Assembly (NCBI GenBank): GCA_003520455.1
Contig: DOUV01000931.1
Location: forward strand, 1 to 13,703
DNA from: Chloroflexota bacterium
GTDB lineage: Bacteria > Chloroflexota > Anaerolineae > Ardenticatenales > Ardenticatenaceae
DNA: 13,703 bases
Direction of reading: 5' to 3'
The notes under the pieces were generated by a model. The model saw nothing but the letters and a program-made list of their open reading frames with translations, was not told the DNA's origin and did no database searches. Numbering within the stretch: the stretch's first letter is position 1; each line of letters starts with the position of its first letter. Position numbers and translations under genes: made by a program. Positions 1 through 6,930 of this stretch are shown piece by piece.

Positions 1-321
1 CACATCCGCAGCCGCGTGTCGGGGACCGCGGAGCGCCCGCGGCTGAGCGTCTATCGCAGCCTGACCAACATCTACGCCCAGCTGATCGACGATATCAGCG
101 GGCACACGTTGGTTTCGGCCAGCACACTTGATCCGGCTATTCGGGAGGAGATCGCCCGGTTGAAGAAAACCGAAGCGGCCCGGCGGGTCGGGGCTCTGGT
201 CGCTGAGCGTGCCAAGACGGCCGGCATCACCCAGGTGGTTTTCGACCGGGGTGGCTTCAGGTACCACGGCCGCGTCAGGGCTCTGGCCGAGGCCGCACGC
301 GAGGGCGGACTGGAGTTTTAG
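1..321 (+). CDS. rplR: Large ribosomal subunit protein uL18 (5'-truncated)
   Basis: L18 binds 5S rRNA and helps dock it, with L5, in the central protuberance of the large subunit. The frame is open from base 1 (HIRSRVSG...) to a TAG at 319-321, giving 106 residues; the true start lies outside the window, with probably 10-20 residues missing. Family features seen are RPRLSVYRS followed by NIYAQLIDD near the N-terminus and the C-terminal [30 protein letters not shown] ending, split here by the usual glycine-rich turn. An internal GTG near base 16 is not needed as a start because the upstream residues also match the family. It is followed after 8 nt by rpsE, as in the canonical spc operon (L6-L18-S5-L30-L15-SecY). 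Identification is secure. Confidence 0.96.
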   Translation, partial: HIRSRVSGTAERPRLSVYRSLTNIYAQLIDDISGHTLVSASTLDPAIREEIARLKKTEAARRVGALVAERAKTAGITQVVFDRGGFRYHGRVRALAEAAREGGLEF

Positions 322-329
322 GAGGCAAG

Positions 330-869
330 GTGGCAAAACGAGAGCGGCGCCGTGAACGGCGCGAAGAGTCAGAATTTGAGGAGAAGGTTGTCTCGATCGA
401 TCGCACTGCCAAGGTGGTCAAGGGCGGTCGACGATTCGGTTTCCGAGCGGTGGTCGTGGTCGGCGATGGCAAGGGGCGCGTCGGTGTTGGCGTCGGCAAG
501 GCGCGAGAAGTGCCCGAGGCGATCCGCAAGGGCGTCGAGCAGGCCAAGCGCCACTTCATCGACGTGCCGATGTTGGACAATACCATTCCGCACGAGGTCA
601 GGAGTGAGTTCAACGCCGCGGTGATGATGCTCAAACCGGCATCGCCGGGAACGGGTGTGATTGCCGGTGGCGGCGCACGTGCAGTCATCGAGGCAGCTGG
701 GATTCGCGATATCTTGACCAAGTCGCTCGGCAGCGACAACATCCTGAACGTGGTTCGCGCTACGATCAAGGGGCTGAGCGAGCTCAAGGATCCACGGGAG
801 GAGGCTCGCCGCCGTGGTGTCCCGCTGGCCCGAGTCGTACCTCCGTGGTACCAGCCAGAGGAGAAGTAG
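330..869 (+). CDS. rpsE: Small ribosomal subunit protein uS5
   Basis: S5 lies near the mRNA entry channel of the 30S subunit and contributes to decoding accuracy. The 179-residue product begins at a GTG preceded by GGAGG at 321-325. The N-terminal dsRBD-like S5 domain shows [18 protein letters not shown] followed by the glycine-rich [15 protein letters not shown] segment, the usual S5 signature. The C-terminal domain has the [20 protein letters not shown] motif and [15 protein letters not shown]. Length is normal for bacteria, with a strongly basic extension ([10 protein letters not shown]) at the N-terminus. It is 8 nt from rplR and 3 nt from rpmD, so translation is probably coupled. Nothing is missing or broken. 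Confidence 0.98.
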   Translation: MAKRERRRERREESEFEEKVVSIDRTAKVVKGGRRFGFRAVVVVGDGKGRVGVGVGKAREVPEAIRKGVEQAKRHFIDVPMLDNTIPHEVRSEFNAAVMMLKPASPGTGVIAGGGARAVIEAAGIRDILTKSLGSDNILNVVRATIKGLSELKDPREEARRRGVPLARVVPPWYQPEEK

Positions 870-872
870 GCC

Positions 873-1082
873 GTGACCGAGACGACCAAGCCCTACGTGC
901 GCGTGCGCTACGTGAAGAGCGCAATTGGATACAACCAGCGCCAGAAGGACACGATTCGCTCGTTGGGACTCAGAAAGTTGGGCGACGAGGTGATTCAGCC
1001 CGCGAACGGCGCGATCCTGGGGATGTGCCGTGCGGTGCAGCACCTCGTCGAGTGGGAAGAAGTTGAAGGGGCCCAGCAATAA
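873..1082 (+). CDS. rpmD: Large ribosomal subunit protein uL30
   Basis: L30 is a small protein of the large subunit that contacts 23S rRNA. The 69-residue product starts at GTG 873, three bases after the rpsE stop; the ribosome site is the GAGGAG near the end of rpsE (859-864). The bacterial L30 core is clear: VRVRYVKSAIGYNQRQKDTIRSLGLRKLG has the conserved I-G-x-x-x-x-Q-x-x-T-x-x-x-L-G-L spacing. A short acidic tail (VEWEEVEGAQQ) extends slightly beyond the usual 58-60 residues. Some bacteria lack rpmD; here it is present in its normal place between S5 and L15. Confidence 0.95.
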   Translation: MTETTKPYVRVRYVKSAIGYNQRQKDTIRSLGLRKLGDEVIQPANGAILGMCRAVQHLVEWEEVEGAQQ

Positions 1083-1127
1083 GGGGCGATGCACTTCCGA
1101 AATGCGTCGCACTCGAAGGGAAGTACA

Positions 1128-1613
1128 ATGGCGGACGAGAACGATATCAAACTGCACGACCTACGGCCCGCACCGGGCAGCACGAAGAAACGGAAGCGAA
1201 TGGGCCGTGGGAACGCCGGGAAGGGCGGAACCTACGCCGGCCGCGGTCGCAAGGGGCAGGGTGCTCGCTCGGGTGGGACCAAGGGCGCGTACTTCGAGGG
1301 TGGCCAACTTCCCCTGGTGCGCCGGCTGCCGTTCAAGCGCGGCTTTGTGAACATCTTCCGCGTTCCCTACCGCACGGTCAACGTCGGCCGGATCGAAGGG
1401 GCGTTCGAAGCAGGCGATGAGATTACCCCTGAGGTCTTGCTGGCTCGTGGCCTGATCAAGAAGGGCAAGGGCCCGGTGAAGATCCTGGGCGAGGGCCTGC
1501 TGACCAAGACGGTTACCGTGCAGGCTCACGCCTTCTCGGCGGGGGCGCGCCAGAAGATCGAGGCGGCTGGTGGCCAGGTGCTCGAGCTGGCACCAGAGAG
1601 CTCGGCTGAATAG
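1128..1613 (+). CDS. rplO: Large ribosomal subunit protein uL15
   Basis: L15 binds 23S rRNA and is needed for late assembly of the large subunit. I place the start at ATG 1128 (161 residues), because GAAGGG at 1115-1120 is well spaced and the product then begins [18 protein letters not shown], as in the family. An in-frame ATG at 1089 would add 13 residues with no family match. Diagnostic parts are the glycine- and basic-rich [21 protein letters not shown] segment (about residues 24-44), the [17 protein letters not shown] block after it, and the C-terminal KIEAAGGQV motif. A 45-nt gap separates it from rpmD. Downstream lies a 133-nt gap with a strong inverted repeat before secY. Confidence 0.96.
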   Translation: MADENDIKLHDLRPAPGSTKKRKRMGRGNAGKGGTYAGRGRKGQGARSGGTKGAYFEGGQLPLVRRLPFKRGFVNIFRVPYRTVNVGRIEGAFEAGDEITPEVLLARGLIKKGKGPVKILGEGLLTKTVTVQAHAFSAGARQKIEAAGGQVLELAPESSAE

Positions 1614-1645
1614 GATGCCTGCCCGATCGTTGGTGTGATACGGAA

Positions 1646-1681
1646 CGAAGGTGGCGGTGCTTGGGCGCCACGCCACCTTCG
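1646..1681 (+). promoter_or_regulatory. 11-bp perfect inverted repeat between rplO and secY
   Basis: CGAAGGTGGCG (1646-1656) and CGCCACCTTCG (1671-1681) are exact reverse complements around a 14-nt loop. The loop itself holds another CGCCAC (1666-1671), so GTGGCG can pair in two ways. No T-run follows, so a classic intrinsic terminator is unlikely. It could be an attenuating or processing hairpin, or an operator, because it overlaps a possible promoter ending at 1689. Confidence 0.55.
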
Positions 1682-1689
1682 ACTATCAT
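1661..1689 (+). promoter_or_regulatory. Possible internal promoter for secY
   Basis: TTGGGC (1661-1666) and TATCAT (1684-1689) are separated by exactly 17 nt, the ideal sigma-70-type spacing. The -10 matches the consensus at five of six positions but the -35 at only three. It would start transcription about 50 nt upstream of secY. The overlap with the inverted repeat at 1646-1681 is suggestive but not proof. Confidence 0.3.
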
Positions 1690-1746
1690 GTATTCTCGCC
1701 GCGATCTCGCGACGGCATCTTGTGTTGGATTGCAAGGAGAAAGCCA

Positions 1747-3060
1747 ATGCTCACAGCGGTGCGGAATGCTTTCCGTCTGCCAGATCTGCGCACCAAGATT
1801 TTGTTTACCCTCTTCATCCTGGTGATCTATCGCCTTGGGGCGCATATCCCGGTGCCGGGGGTGGATCAGACCGCGCTGGATCAGTTCTTGCGCAACAACC
1901 CCCTGGGCGCCTTCTATGACTTGCTCTCAGGCGGGGCGCTGGCCAGCTTCTCGGTCATGGCAATGGGGGTCTACCCCTACATTACCGCCCAGATTATCAT
2001 GCAGCTCCTGGTGCCGCTCATTCCGCAGCTTGAAGAGCTGTCGAAAGAGGGCGAGCAGGGCCGCAATCGAATCAACCAGTACACCTACTGGCTCACCGTG
2101 CCGATGGCCTTCCTTCAAGGTTTGGGCCAGGCCGCTCTGATGCGGCAGGCCGGGGTGTTGCCGACCTTCGGTTTCGGCAGCGCGAACATTCTACCGACAA
2201 TCGCTACACTGTTCGCGTTGACAGCCGGTACCATGTTCGCGATTTGGCTGGGCGAGTTGATTACCGAGCGCGGCATCGGCCAGGGCGTCTCGATCATCAT
2301 CTTTGGTGGTATTGTGTCGCGGGCCCCCCAGAATGTGGCCAAGATGTGGGCGACCGGTCCGGCGACGCTCATTATCTTTGTGATCCTCTCGGTGGTCACG
2401 GTGTTGGCCATCGTGGTGATCCAGGAGGGACAGCGCCGGATCCCTGTGCAGTACGGCAAGCGGGTGCGCGGGACTCGCGTCTACGGCGGCCAGAGCACCC
2501 ATATTCCTTTGCGGGTCAATGCCGCCGGGATGATCCCGATCATCTTCGCGCAGAGTCTCTTGATTTTCCCAGGGATCGTGGCCAGCTATCTGACGGCCGC
2601 GCCCAACGTGACAGTCGCCAATGTCGCGCGCTCGGTACAGAGCCTGTTCAACAGCACCAGCTGGTTCTACTGGATCATGTACTTTGTGATGGTGGTCGGT
2701 TTTACGTACTTCTACACCGACGTGGTCTTCCGCCAGCAGAATCTCCCTGAGACGCTCCGCCGCCAGGGCGGCTTCGTACCGGGCATTCGCCCCGGCCGCC
2801 CGACAGCCGACTTTCTGAATGGCGTCTTGCAGCGGATCACGCTCGTCGGCGCGATCTTCTTGGGTGTGATTGCGATCCTCTCGTGGCTGGTGCGTCTCGT
2901 GGTCACGCCGCTCGGGATCACCCTCCCCGCGGGTCAGAGTGACGTCATGATCATCAGCGCTGTGGGTCTCTTGATCGTTGTCGGTGTCGTGCTTGACACG
3001 ATGAAGCAGCTTGAAGCTCAGCTTCTCATGCGCCACTACGAAGGGTTCATCCGTCGCTAG
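1747..3060 (+). CDS. secY: Preprotein translocase channel subunit SecY
   Basis: SecY forms the membrane channel of the Sec translocon with SecE and SecG. I choose ATG 1747 because AGGAG at 1735-1739 sits 7 nt upstream and the product (437 residues) then has the normal N-terminus (MLTAVRNAFRLPDLRTKILF); an in-frame extension to 1651 adds 32 unrelated residues. Ten membrane segments are evident. Family motifs seen are RLGAHIPVPGVD (29-40) at the end of TM1, ERGIGQGVS (from 174), the cytosolic QEGQRRIPVQYGKR loop (226-239), LRVNAAGMIPIIFAQSLL in TM7, and the C-terminal DTMKQLEAQLLMRHYEGF. The cytosolic loops carry the basic residues needed for ribosome and SecA contact. A 133-nt structured gap precedes it and a 100-nt structured gap follows, so it may be regulated apart from rplO. 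Confidence 0.98.
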   Translation: MLTAVRNAFRLPDLRTKILFTLFILVIYRLGAHIPVPGVDQTALDQFLRNNPLGAFYDLLSGGALASFSVMAMGVYPYITAQIIMQLLVPLIPQLEELSKEGEQGRNRINQYTYWLTVPMAFLQGLGQAALMRQAGVLPTFGFGSANILPTIATLFALTAGTMFAIWLGELITERGIGQGVSIIIFGGIVSRAPQNVAKMWATGPATLIIFVILSVVTVLAIVVIQEGQRRIPVQYGKRVRGTRVYGGQSTHIPLRVNAAGMIPIIFAQSLLIFPGIVASYLTAAPNVTVANVARSVQSLFNSTSWFYWIMYFVMVVGFTYFYTDVVFRQQNLPETLRRQGGFVPGIRPGRPTADFLNGVLQRITLVGAIFLGVIAILSWLVRLVVTPLGITLPAGQSDVMIISAVGLLIVVGVVLDTMKQLEAQLLMRHYEGFIRR

Positions 3061-3061
3061 T

Positions 3062-3115
3062 AGTCAACAGTCCGTGCCGGGCACCCGGTTCCTGATGGTG
3101 CCTGGCCAGTTGACT
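3062..3115 (+). other. Nested inverted repeats between secY and adk
   Basis: Directly after the secY stop, AGTCAAC (3062-3068) pairs perfectly with GTTGACT (3109-3115). Within it, GGCACC (3080-3085) pairs with GGTGCC (3097-3102). A shorter alternative, GCCAG/CTGGC, overlaps the 3' arm. There is no T-tract, so this is more likely an RNA processing or stability element than a terminator. Confidence 0.4.
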
Positions 3116-3160
3116 GCTGGCAACGGACCGCGGGCCATAGATTACCAGGAGCAAACGATC

Positions 3161-3838
3161 GTGACAGCCGCTTCAGCCGTCTACATCGTGTTGTTTGGCG
3201 CCCAAGGTTCTGGCAAGGGGACCCAGGCGCGGCTTTTGCAGGATGAACTCGGGATTCCCCAGGTCGCGACCGGGGATTTGTTCCGCTACAACTTAAAAAC
3301 TCAGACCGAACTGGGCAAACTCGCGAAGAGCTACATGGACCGGGGCGAGCTTGTCCCCGATGATGTAACCAATGCCATGGTCCAGGATCGCTTCCGGCAG
3401 GAGGACTGCCACTGCGGCGCGGTGCTGGACGGCTACCCGCGCAACATTATCCAGGCCCAGGCGCTTGACACCCTCCTGAGGAGGTCGGGCGCCGCGGTGC
3501 GGCCGGTGGCGATCTACATCAAGGTCAGTGAGCATGAGTTGATGTGCCGCTTGACCGGGCGCCGTGTCTGCCGCCAATGCCAGGCCAGCTACCATGTGAC
3601 CTTCAACCCGCCCAAAGTCGTGGGAGTCTGCGACCGCTGTAGCGGTGAGGTCTACCAGCGCGACGACGACAAGGACGAGGCGGCCATTGGGCGGCGGTTG
3701 CAGATCTACTTCGAGGAAACCGTGCCGGTGATTGACTACTATCGCAGACGGGGACTCTTGACCGAGGTCGATGGTCAGCAGAGCATCGAGCAGGTCTATC
3801 AAGACATCCAGGATGCGATCCGGGTCGCAGCAGATTAA
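3161..3838 (+). CDS. adk: Adenylate kinase, zinc-lid type
   Basis: Adenylate kinase converts ATP + AMP to 2 ADP in the cytoplasm. The start is GTG 3161, with AGGAG at 3147-3151 nine bases upstream; the open frame reaches into secY, but those residues match nothing in the family. The product has 225 residues. It shows the P-loop GAQGSGKGT (13-21), the AMP-binding TGDLFR (37-42), LDGYPRN (89-95; most relatives have DGFPR), and a long LID domain with four cysteines, C137-x2-C140 and C157-x2-C160, which should hold a structural zinc ion. The arginines of the catalytic site (R134, R167, R178) are in place. Its position between secY and map is conserved in many Gram-positive and Chloroflexota genomes. 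Confidence 0.97.
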   Translation: MTAASAVYIVLFGAQGSGKGTQARLLQDELGIPQVATGDLFRYNLKTQTELGKLAKSYMDRGELVPDDVTNAMVQDRFRQEDCHCGAVLDGYPRNIIQAQALDTLLRRSGAAVRPVAIYIKVSEHELMCRLTGRRVCRQCQASYHVTFNPPKVVGVCDRCSGEVYQRDDDKDEAAIGRRLQIYFEETVPVIDYYRRRGLLTEVDGQQSIEQVYQDIQDAIRVAAD

Positions 3839-3875
3839 GCTGTCGCGCTGGCTGTAAAAGGAACGTTCACAACCG

Positions 3876-4640
3876 ATGATCATATTGAAGTCCGATCGCG
3901 AGCTTGCTCTGATGCGCGAAGCGGGTCGGGTTGTAGCCCAGGCTCACGATTTGGTCCGTAGCCGGCTCCGTCCCGGCATCACGACGGCCGAGTTGGATCG
4001 CGGGATCGAGGGGCTGATTCGCGGCCACGGAGGAATCCCGAGCTTCAAGAATTATCCTCATCCGGCCGGCTTGCGTCCTTTTCCGGGATCATCCTGTATC
4101 TCGGTGAATGAGGAGTTGGTGCACGGGATTCCGGGGCCCCGGCGTCTGCAAGAGGGCGATATCGTCAGTGTGGATGTCGGCGTGATTTACAAGGGCTACC
4201 ACGGCGATGCAGCCTGGACCTACATCGTCGGCGAGGCCGGCTCTGAGGCCAGACGGCTGTTGGACGTCACCGAGCAAGCGTTGTGGGCCGGCATCGAGCG
4301 GGCCCGGGAGGGTGGTCGCCTGAGTGATATCGGCCATGCGATCCAGACGGTTGTCGAATCGAATGGGTTCTCCGTCGTGCGGGAGTACGTCGGCCATGGT
4401 GTTGGCCGCCAGATGCACGAGGAGCCTCAAATCCCGAATTATGGAGATCCGGGCCGCGGCCCGCGTCTGCGGGCCGGGATGACCCTGGCGATCGAGCCGA
4501 TGGTCCAGGCCGGTGACATTCGCACCCGAACCCTGGATGACCAATGGACGGTCATCAGCTACGACCGGAGTCTCACAGCTCATTTCGAGCATACGGTGGC
4601 GATCACGAAAGATGGTCCGATCTTGCTCACGATCCTCTGA
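3876..4640 (+). CDS. map: Methionine aminopeptidase, type I
   Basis: MetAP removes the initiator methionine from new proteins. The 254-residue product has the complete pita-bread fold metal site: D100 (VSVDVGV), D111 (YHGDAAWT), H174 (GHGVGR), E207 (AIEPM) and E238 (FEHTV), plus the substrate-contacting H83 and H181. It lacks any N-terminal zinc-finger extension, so it is the short bacterial form. The segment [20 protein letters not shown] (about 59-78) is several residues longer than the usual FKGY-x-GFPxSICxSVN stretch, a small insertion near the entrance of the active site. AAGGAA at 3858-3863 is a somewhat distant ribosome site (12 nt). It lies 37 nt after adk. No infA follows. Confidence 0.97.
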   Translation: MIILKSDRELALMREAGRVVAQAHDLVRSRLRPGITTAELDRGIEGLIRGHGGIPSFKNYPHPAGLRPFPGSSCISVNEELVHGIPGPRRLQEGDIVSVDVGVIYKGYHGDAAWTYIVGEAGSEARRLLDVTEQALWAGIERAREGGRLSDIGHAIQTVVESNGFSVVREYVGHGVGRQMHEEPQIPNYGDPGRGPRLRAGMTLAIEPMVQAGDIRTRTLDDQWTVISYDRSLTAHFEHTVAITKDGPILLTIL

Positions 4641-4712
4641 AACCTCCTGGCGAAGGTGATCCTGGTAGAAATGGTGTTGGTCATCGCTTTATGGCTACCA
4701 GGCGGGGGAAAT

Positions 4713-4741
4713 TTGACGGAACGACCTGCTTTCATTAAAAT
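4713..4741 (+). promoter_or_regulatory. Strong sigma-70-type promoter for rpmJ and the alpha operon
   Basis: TTGACG (4713-4718) and TAAAAT (4736-4741) each match the consensus at five of six positions and are exactly 17 nt apart. Transcription should start near 4748, about 95 nt before rpmJ, inside the palindromes at 4743-4779. This is the most convincing promoter in the window and suggests that the alpha operon is transcribed independently of adk-map. Confidence 0.7.
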
Positions 4742-4742
4742 C

Positions 4743-4779
4743 CCGAGATGTCATCTCGGCCCAGAATCGGGCCGAGATG
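4743..4779 (+). promoter_or_regulatory. Double overlapping palindrome at the rpmJ promoter start
   Basis: CCGAGATG (4743-4750), a single T, and CATCTCGG (4752-4759) form a compact 17-bp palindrome just after the -10 box. The second arm extends to CATCTCGGCCC (4752-4762), which pairs perfectly over 11 bp with GGGCCGAGATG (4769-4779) around a 6-nt loop. The middle arm can therefore pair with either neighbour. CTTTAG follows, only a weak U-tract. Possible roles are an operator, a 5'-UTR hairpin or attenuator, or a terminator for map transcripts. Confidence 0.6.
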
Positions 4780-4842
4780 CTTTAGTGTGCTCAGAACGCC
4801 AGTCATGTGCGACCGGCACGGCAGGCGAGGAGAGAAATTTCC

Positions 4843-4956
4843 ATGAAAGTACGACCTTCGGTCAAACGGATGTGCGAGAATTGCAAGATTATTCGCCGCC
4901 GTGGGACCATCTACGTCATCTGTTCGAATCCAAAGCACAAGCAGCGACAAGGCTGA
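4843..4956 (+). CDS. rpmJ: Large ribosomal subunit protein bL36, zinc-binding form
   Basis: L36 is the smallest protein of the large subunit. The 37-residue product starts [15 protein letters not shown] and ends [10 protein letters not shown]. The zinc ribbon ligands C11, C14, C27 and H32 are all present, so it is the C+ form. GAGGAG at 4827-4832 precedes the ATG by 10 nt. It is the first gene behind the promoter at 4713-4741 and lies 87 nt before rpsM. The gap to rpsM contains a short hairpin (GTTC 4985-4988 with GAAC 4994-4997, extended by CCC/GGG with a bulge), which may belong to the leader of rpsM. Confidence 0.97.
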   Translation: MKVRPSVKRMCENCKIIRRRGTIYVICSNPKHKQRQG

Positions 4957-5043
4957 TGCCACGGCTGGTGCGGTGTTGGCTCCCGTTCGGCCTGAACGCG
5001 GGTGCTCTGACCTGCGTCCGGCTGTTCAGAAAGGACTGATTCC

Positions 5044-5427
5044 ATGGCCCGTATTGCCGGCGTTGACCTCCCGCGCGACAAGCGCGTCGAGATCGCGCTG
5101 ACCTATATCTACGGTATTGGCCGCTCGACCAGCCAGGAAATCCTCAGCAAAGCGCAGATCAATCCCGATACACGCGTCAAGGACCTGGCCGAGGACGAGG
5201 TGGCTCGTTTGCGCGCCCTGATTGATAAAGAGTACAAGGTGGAAGGCGACCTGCGGCGTGAGGTCAACCTGAACATCAAGCGTCTGCAGGAGATCGGTTC
5301 CTACCGAGGCTTGCGCCACCGCCGGAACCTCCCGGTCCGTGGCCAGCGGACGCGCACCAACGCCCGGACGCGACGCGGTGCTCGTAAGACTGTTCCGGGC
5401 AAGAAGCGCAGCAAGGCCAAGAAGTAA
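5044..5427 (+). CDS. rpsM: Small ribosomal subunit protein uS13
   Basis: S13 sits in the head of the 30S subunit and forms bridges to the large subunit near the P site. The 127-residue product begins [26 protein letters not shown], a textbook S13 start with the helix-two-turn-helix region after it. The [25 protein letters not shown] block near residues 90-113 is the signature, and the tail KKRSKAKK is strongly basic, fitting its contact with tRNA and 16S rRNA. AAAGGA just upstream (near 5030) is the ribosome site. A 120-nt non-coding gap follows before rpsK, longer than in most alpha operons. Confidence 0.98.
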   Translation: MARIAGVDLPRDKRVEIALTYIYGIGRSTSQEILSKAQINPDTRVKDLAEDEVARLRALIDKEYKVEGDLRREVNLNIKRLQEIGSYRGLRHRRNLPVRGQRTRTNARTRRGARKTVPGKKRSKAKK

Positions 5428-5547
5428 TCCGCCTGTTGGCCGCCGAACGCTGGGGCAGCGGCTGGTCCCATCCTGTGAGCGCTCGGTGACCAGCGCGGGT
5501 GAACGCTGGCGTGACTACGGATCGTTTGTGAGGAATAAGGAGACGAA

Positions 5548-5949
5548 ATGGCCAAGCAACGGAAAGCGCCGCGCCGCGGACAGCGACGTCGCGAACGGAA
5601 GAATATCCCGCATGGGCAGGCGCATATCCATGCCACGTTCAACAATACGATCGTAACCATCACCGACCCCACCGGGGCGACCGTCGCCTGGGGAAGCGCC
5701 GGCACCGCGGGCTTCAAGGGCTCTCGCAAGAGTACACCCTACGCGGCCCAGGTTGCGGCCGGTCAAGCGGCGCGCACAGCCCAAGACAACGGCATGCGTG
5801 AGGTGGATGTCTTCGTGAAGGGGCCCGGCCCGGGCCGCGAGTCGGCGATTCGCGCGATTCAGGCCGCGGGGCTGAAGGTCACGTCGATCACGGACGTGAC
5901 TCCGATCCCCCACAACGGCTGTCGCCCACCGAAGAAGCGGCGCGTCTGA
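5548..5949 (+). CDS. rpsK: Small ribosomal subunit protein uS11
   Basis: S11 forms part of the 30S platform near the mRNA exit (E-site) region. The product of 133 residues has an N-terminal basic tail, the core [42 protein letters not shown], the [20 protein letters not shown] signature, and the invariant end [24 protein letters not shown] at 5537-5542 is 5 nt before the ATG. A hairpin overlaps the stop codon: GAGC (5948-5951) and CACTGC (5953-5958) pair with GCAGTG (5964-5969) and GCTC (5971-5974) with one mismatch. The gap to rpsD is 203 nt, which is long for two genes usually next to each other. Confidence 0.98.
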   Translation: MAKQRKAPRRGQRRRERKNIPHGQAHIHATFNNTIVTITDPTGATVAWGSAGTAGFKGSRKSTPYAAQVAAGQAARTAQDNGMREVDVFVKGPGPGRESAIRAIQAAGLKVTSITDVTPIPHNGCRPPKKRRV

Positions 5950-5974
5950 GCCCACTGCGACAGGCAGTGAGCTC
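5948..5974 (+). other. Hairpin at the rpsK stop codon
   Basis: GAGC-C-CACTGC and GCAGTG-A-GCTC form a ten-pair stem with one C/A mismatch and a GACAG loop. It overlaps the TGA of rpsK and is not followed by T residues. It may protect the upstream mRNA 3' end after processing, or take part in a control structure in front of rpsD. No convincing promoter is seen in the rest of the gap (5975-6140). Confidence 0.4.
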
Positions 5975-6152
5975 CCCTCGTTGCTCCCGGCGCCAGGCGC
6001 CCGTGGCGATCAGGAGCACAACTCTATTGAACTGTCTCAACTGGCATCTGGAATCCTGAGTCTCCGACCCCAGCCGCTCGATCGCCTTGCTACCGACGAG
6101 CACAGGACGTCGGAACCGGGACGAGACCTGAGGACAAACAGAGGAGTATTGA

Positions 6153-6788
6153 ATGGCACGGTACACTGATGCAGTGTGCAAGTTGTGCCGCCGGGAAGGC
6201 ATGAAGCTCTTCCTCAAGGGAGAGCGGTGTCTCAGTCCGAAGTGCGCGATCGAGCGCCGCAACTACCCTCCCGGCGTACACGGCAAGAAACAACAATTCC
6301 GCCGCAAGATGTCGGACTACGGCATCCAGCTTCGTGAGAAGCAGAAGGCTCGCCGCATCTACGGTGTTCTTGAGCGCCAATTCCAGCGTTACTTCAGCGA
6401 GGCTCAGAAGCGCCCTGGCCTGACAGGTGAGAACCTCCTCCAACTCCTGGAGCGCCGCCTCGATAACGTCGTCTACCGCATGGGCTTCGCCGACTCGCGG
6501 GCCCAGGCGCGACAGCTCGTGAACCACGGTCACTTTACGGTCAACGGGACCAAGACGGATATCCCGAGCTACCTGGTCAAGCCTGGAGATGTCATTTCCG
6601 TTCGAGAGCCCAGCCGCAACAGCGAGTACTTCAAGTACCTGCCGGACGCGATGGAGCACAAGCGGACGGTTGAGTGGCTGGACGTCAATCCGGCTCAACT
6701 CGTCGGCCGTGTCAATGCGGTGCCGGAGCGCGCTCAGATTGATAGTCCATTGAACGAGCAGTTGATTGTCGAGTACTACTCGCGCTAA
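6153..6788 (+). CDS. rpsD: Small ribosomal subunit protein uS4, zinc-binding form
   Basis: S4 is a primary 16S rRNA binder that starts 30S assembly; in several bacteria it also represses the alpha operon mRNA. The product has 211 residues. The N-terminal zinc knuckle is intact with C9, C12, C26 and C31, a Thermus-like arrangement absent from E. coli S4. The RNA-binding S4 domain follows ([38 protein letters not shown], about residues 94-130), with [10 protein letters not shown] after it. GAGGAG at 6141-6146 is 6 nt before the ATG. The long gaps around rpsM, rpsK and rpsD are possible sites for S4 feedback, but no defined S4 pseudoknot was recognised by eye. Confidence 0.98.
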   Translation: MARYTDAVCKLCRREGMKLFLKGERCLSPKCAIERRNYPPGVHGKKQQFRRKMSDYGIQLREKQKARRIYGVLERQFQRYFSEAQKRPGLTGENLLQLLERRLDNVVYRMGFADSRAQARQLVNHGHFTVNGTKTDIPSYLVKPGDVISVREPSRNSEYFKYLPDAMEHKRTVEWLDVNPAQLVGRVNAVPERAQIDSPLNEQLIVEYYSR

Positions 6789-6930
6789 CTATTAGAAGTT
6801 CCCGCTGGACCCAGCCCAAAGTGCTGGCCGGTTTGTTGGGTGCTCCTCGGAATAAGAGTATTCCACAGCCTGGCCGCCGCCGGACCGGCCCAAGAGGGCT
6901 GCGGACACAGGAACTTCGGGAGGACTTCCG

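Noticed and set aside
369..1157. 262-codon open frame on the - strand across rpsE and rpmD
   Set aside because: It overlaps three secure ribosomal genes and resembles no family.
2191..3036. 281-codon open frame on the - strand across secY
   Set aside because: Low-complexity Asp/His/Arg-rich product opposite an intact SecY; typical antisense shadow in a high-GC gene.
4656..5039. 127-codon + strand frame between map and rpsM
   Set aside because: It overlaps the secure rpmJ in another frame and runs through the promoter and palindromes; its product has no domain features and is not IF-1.
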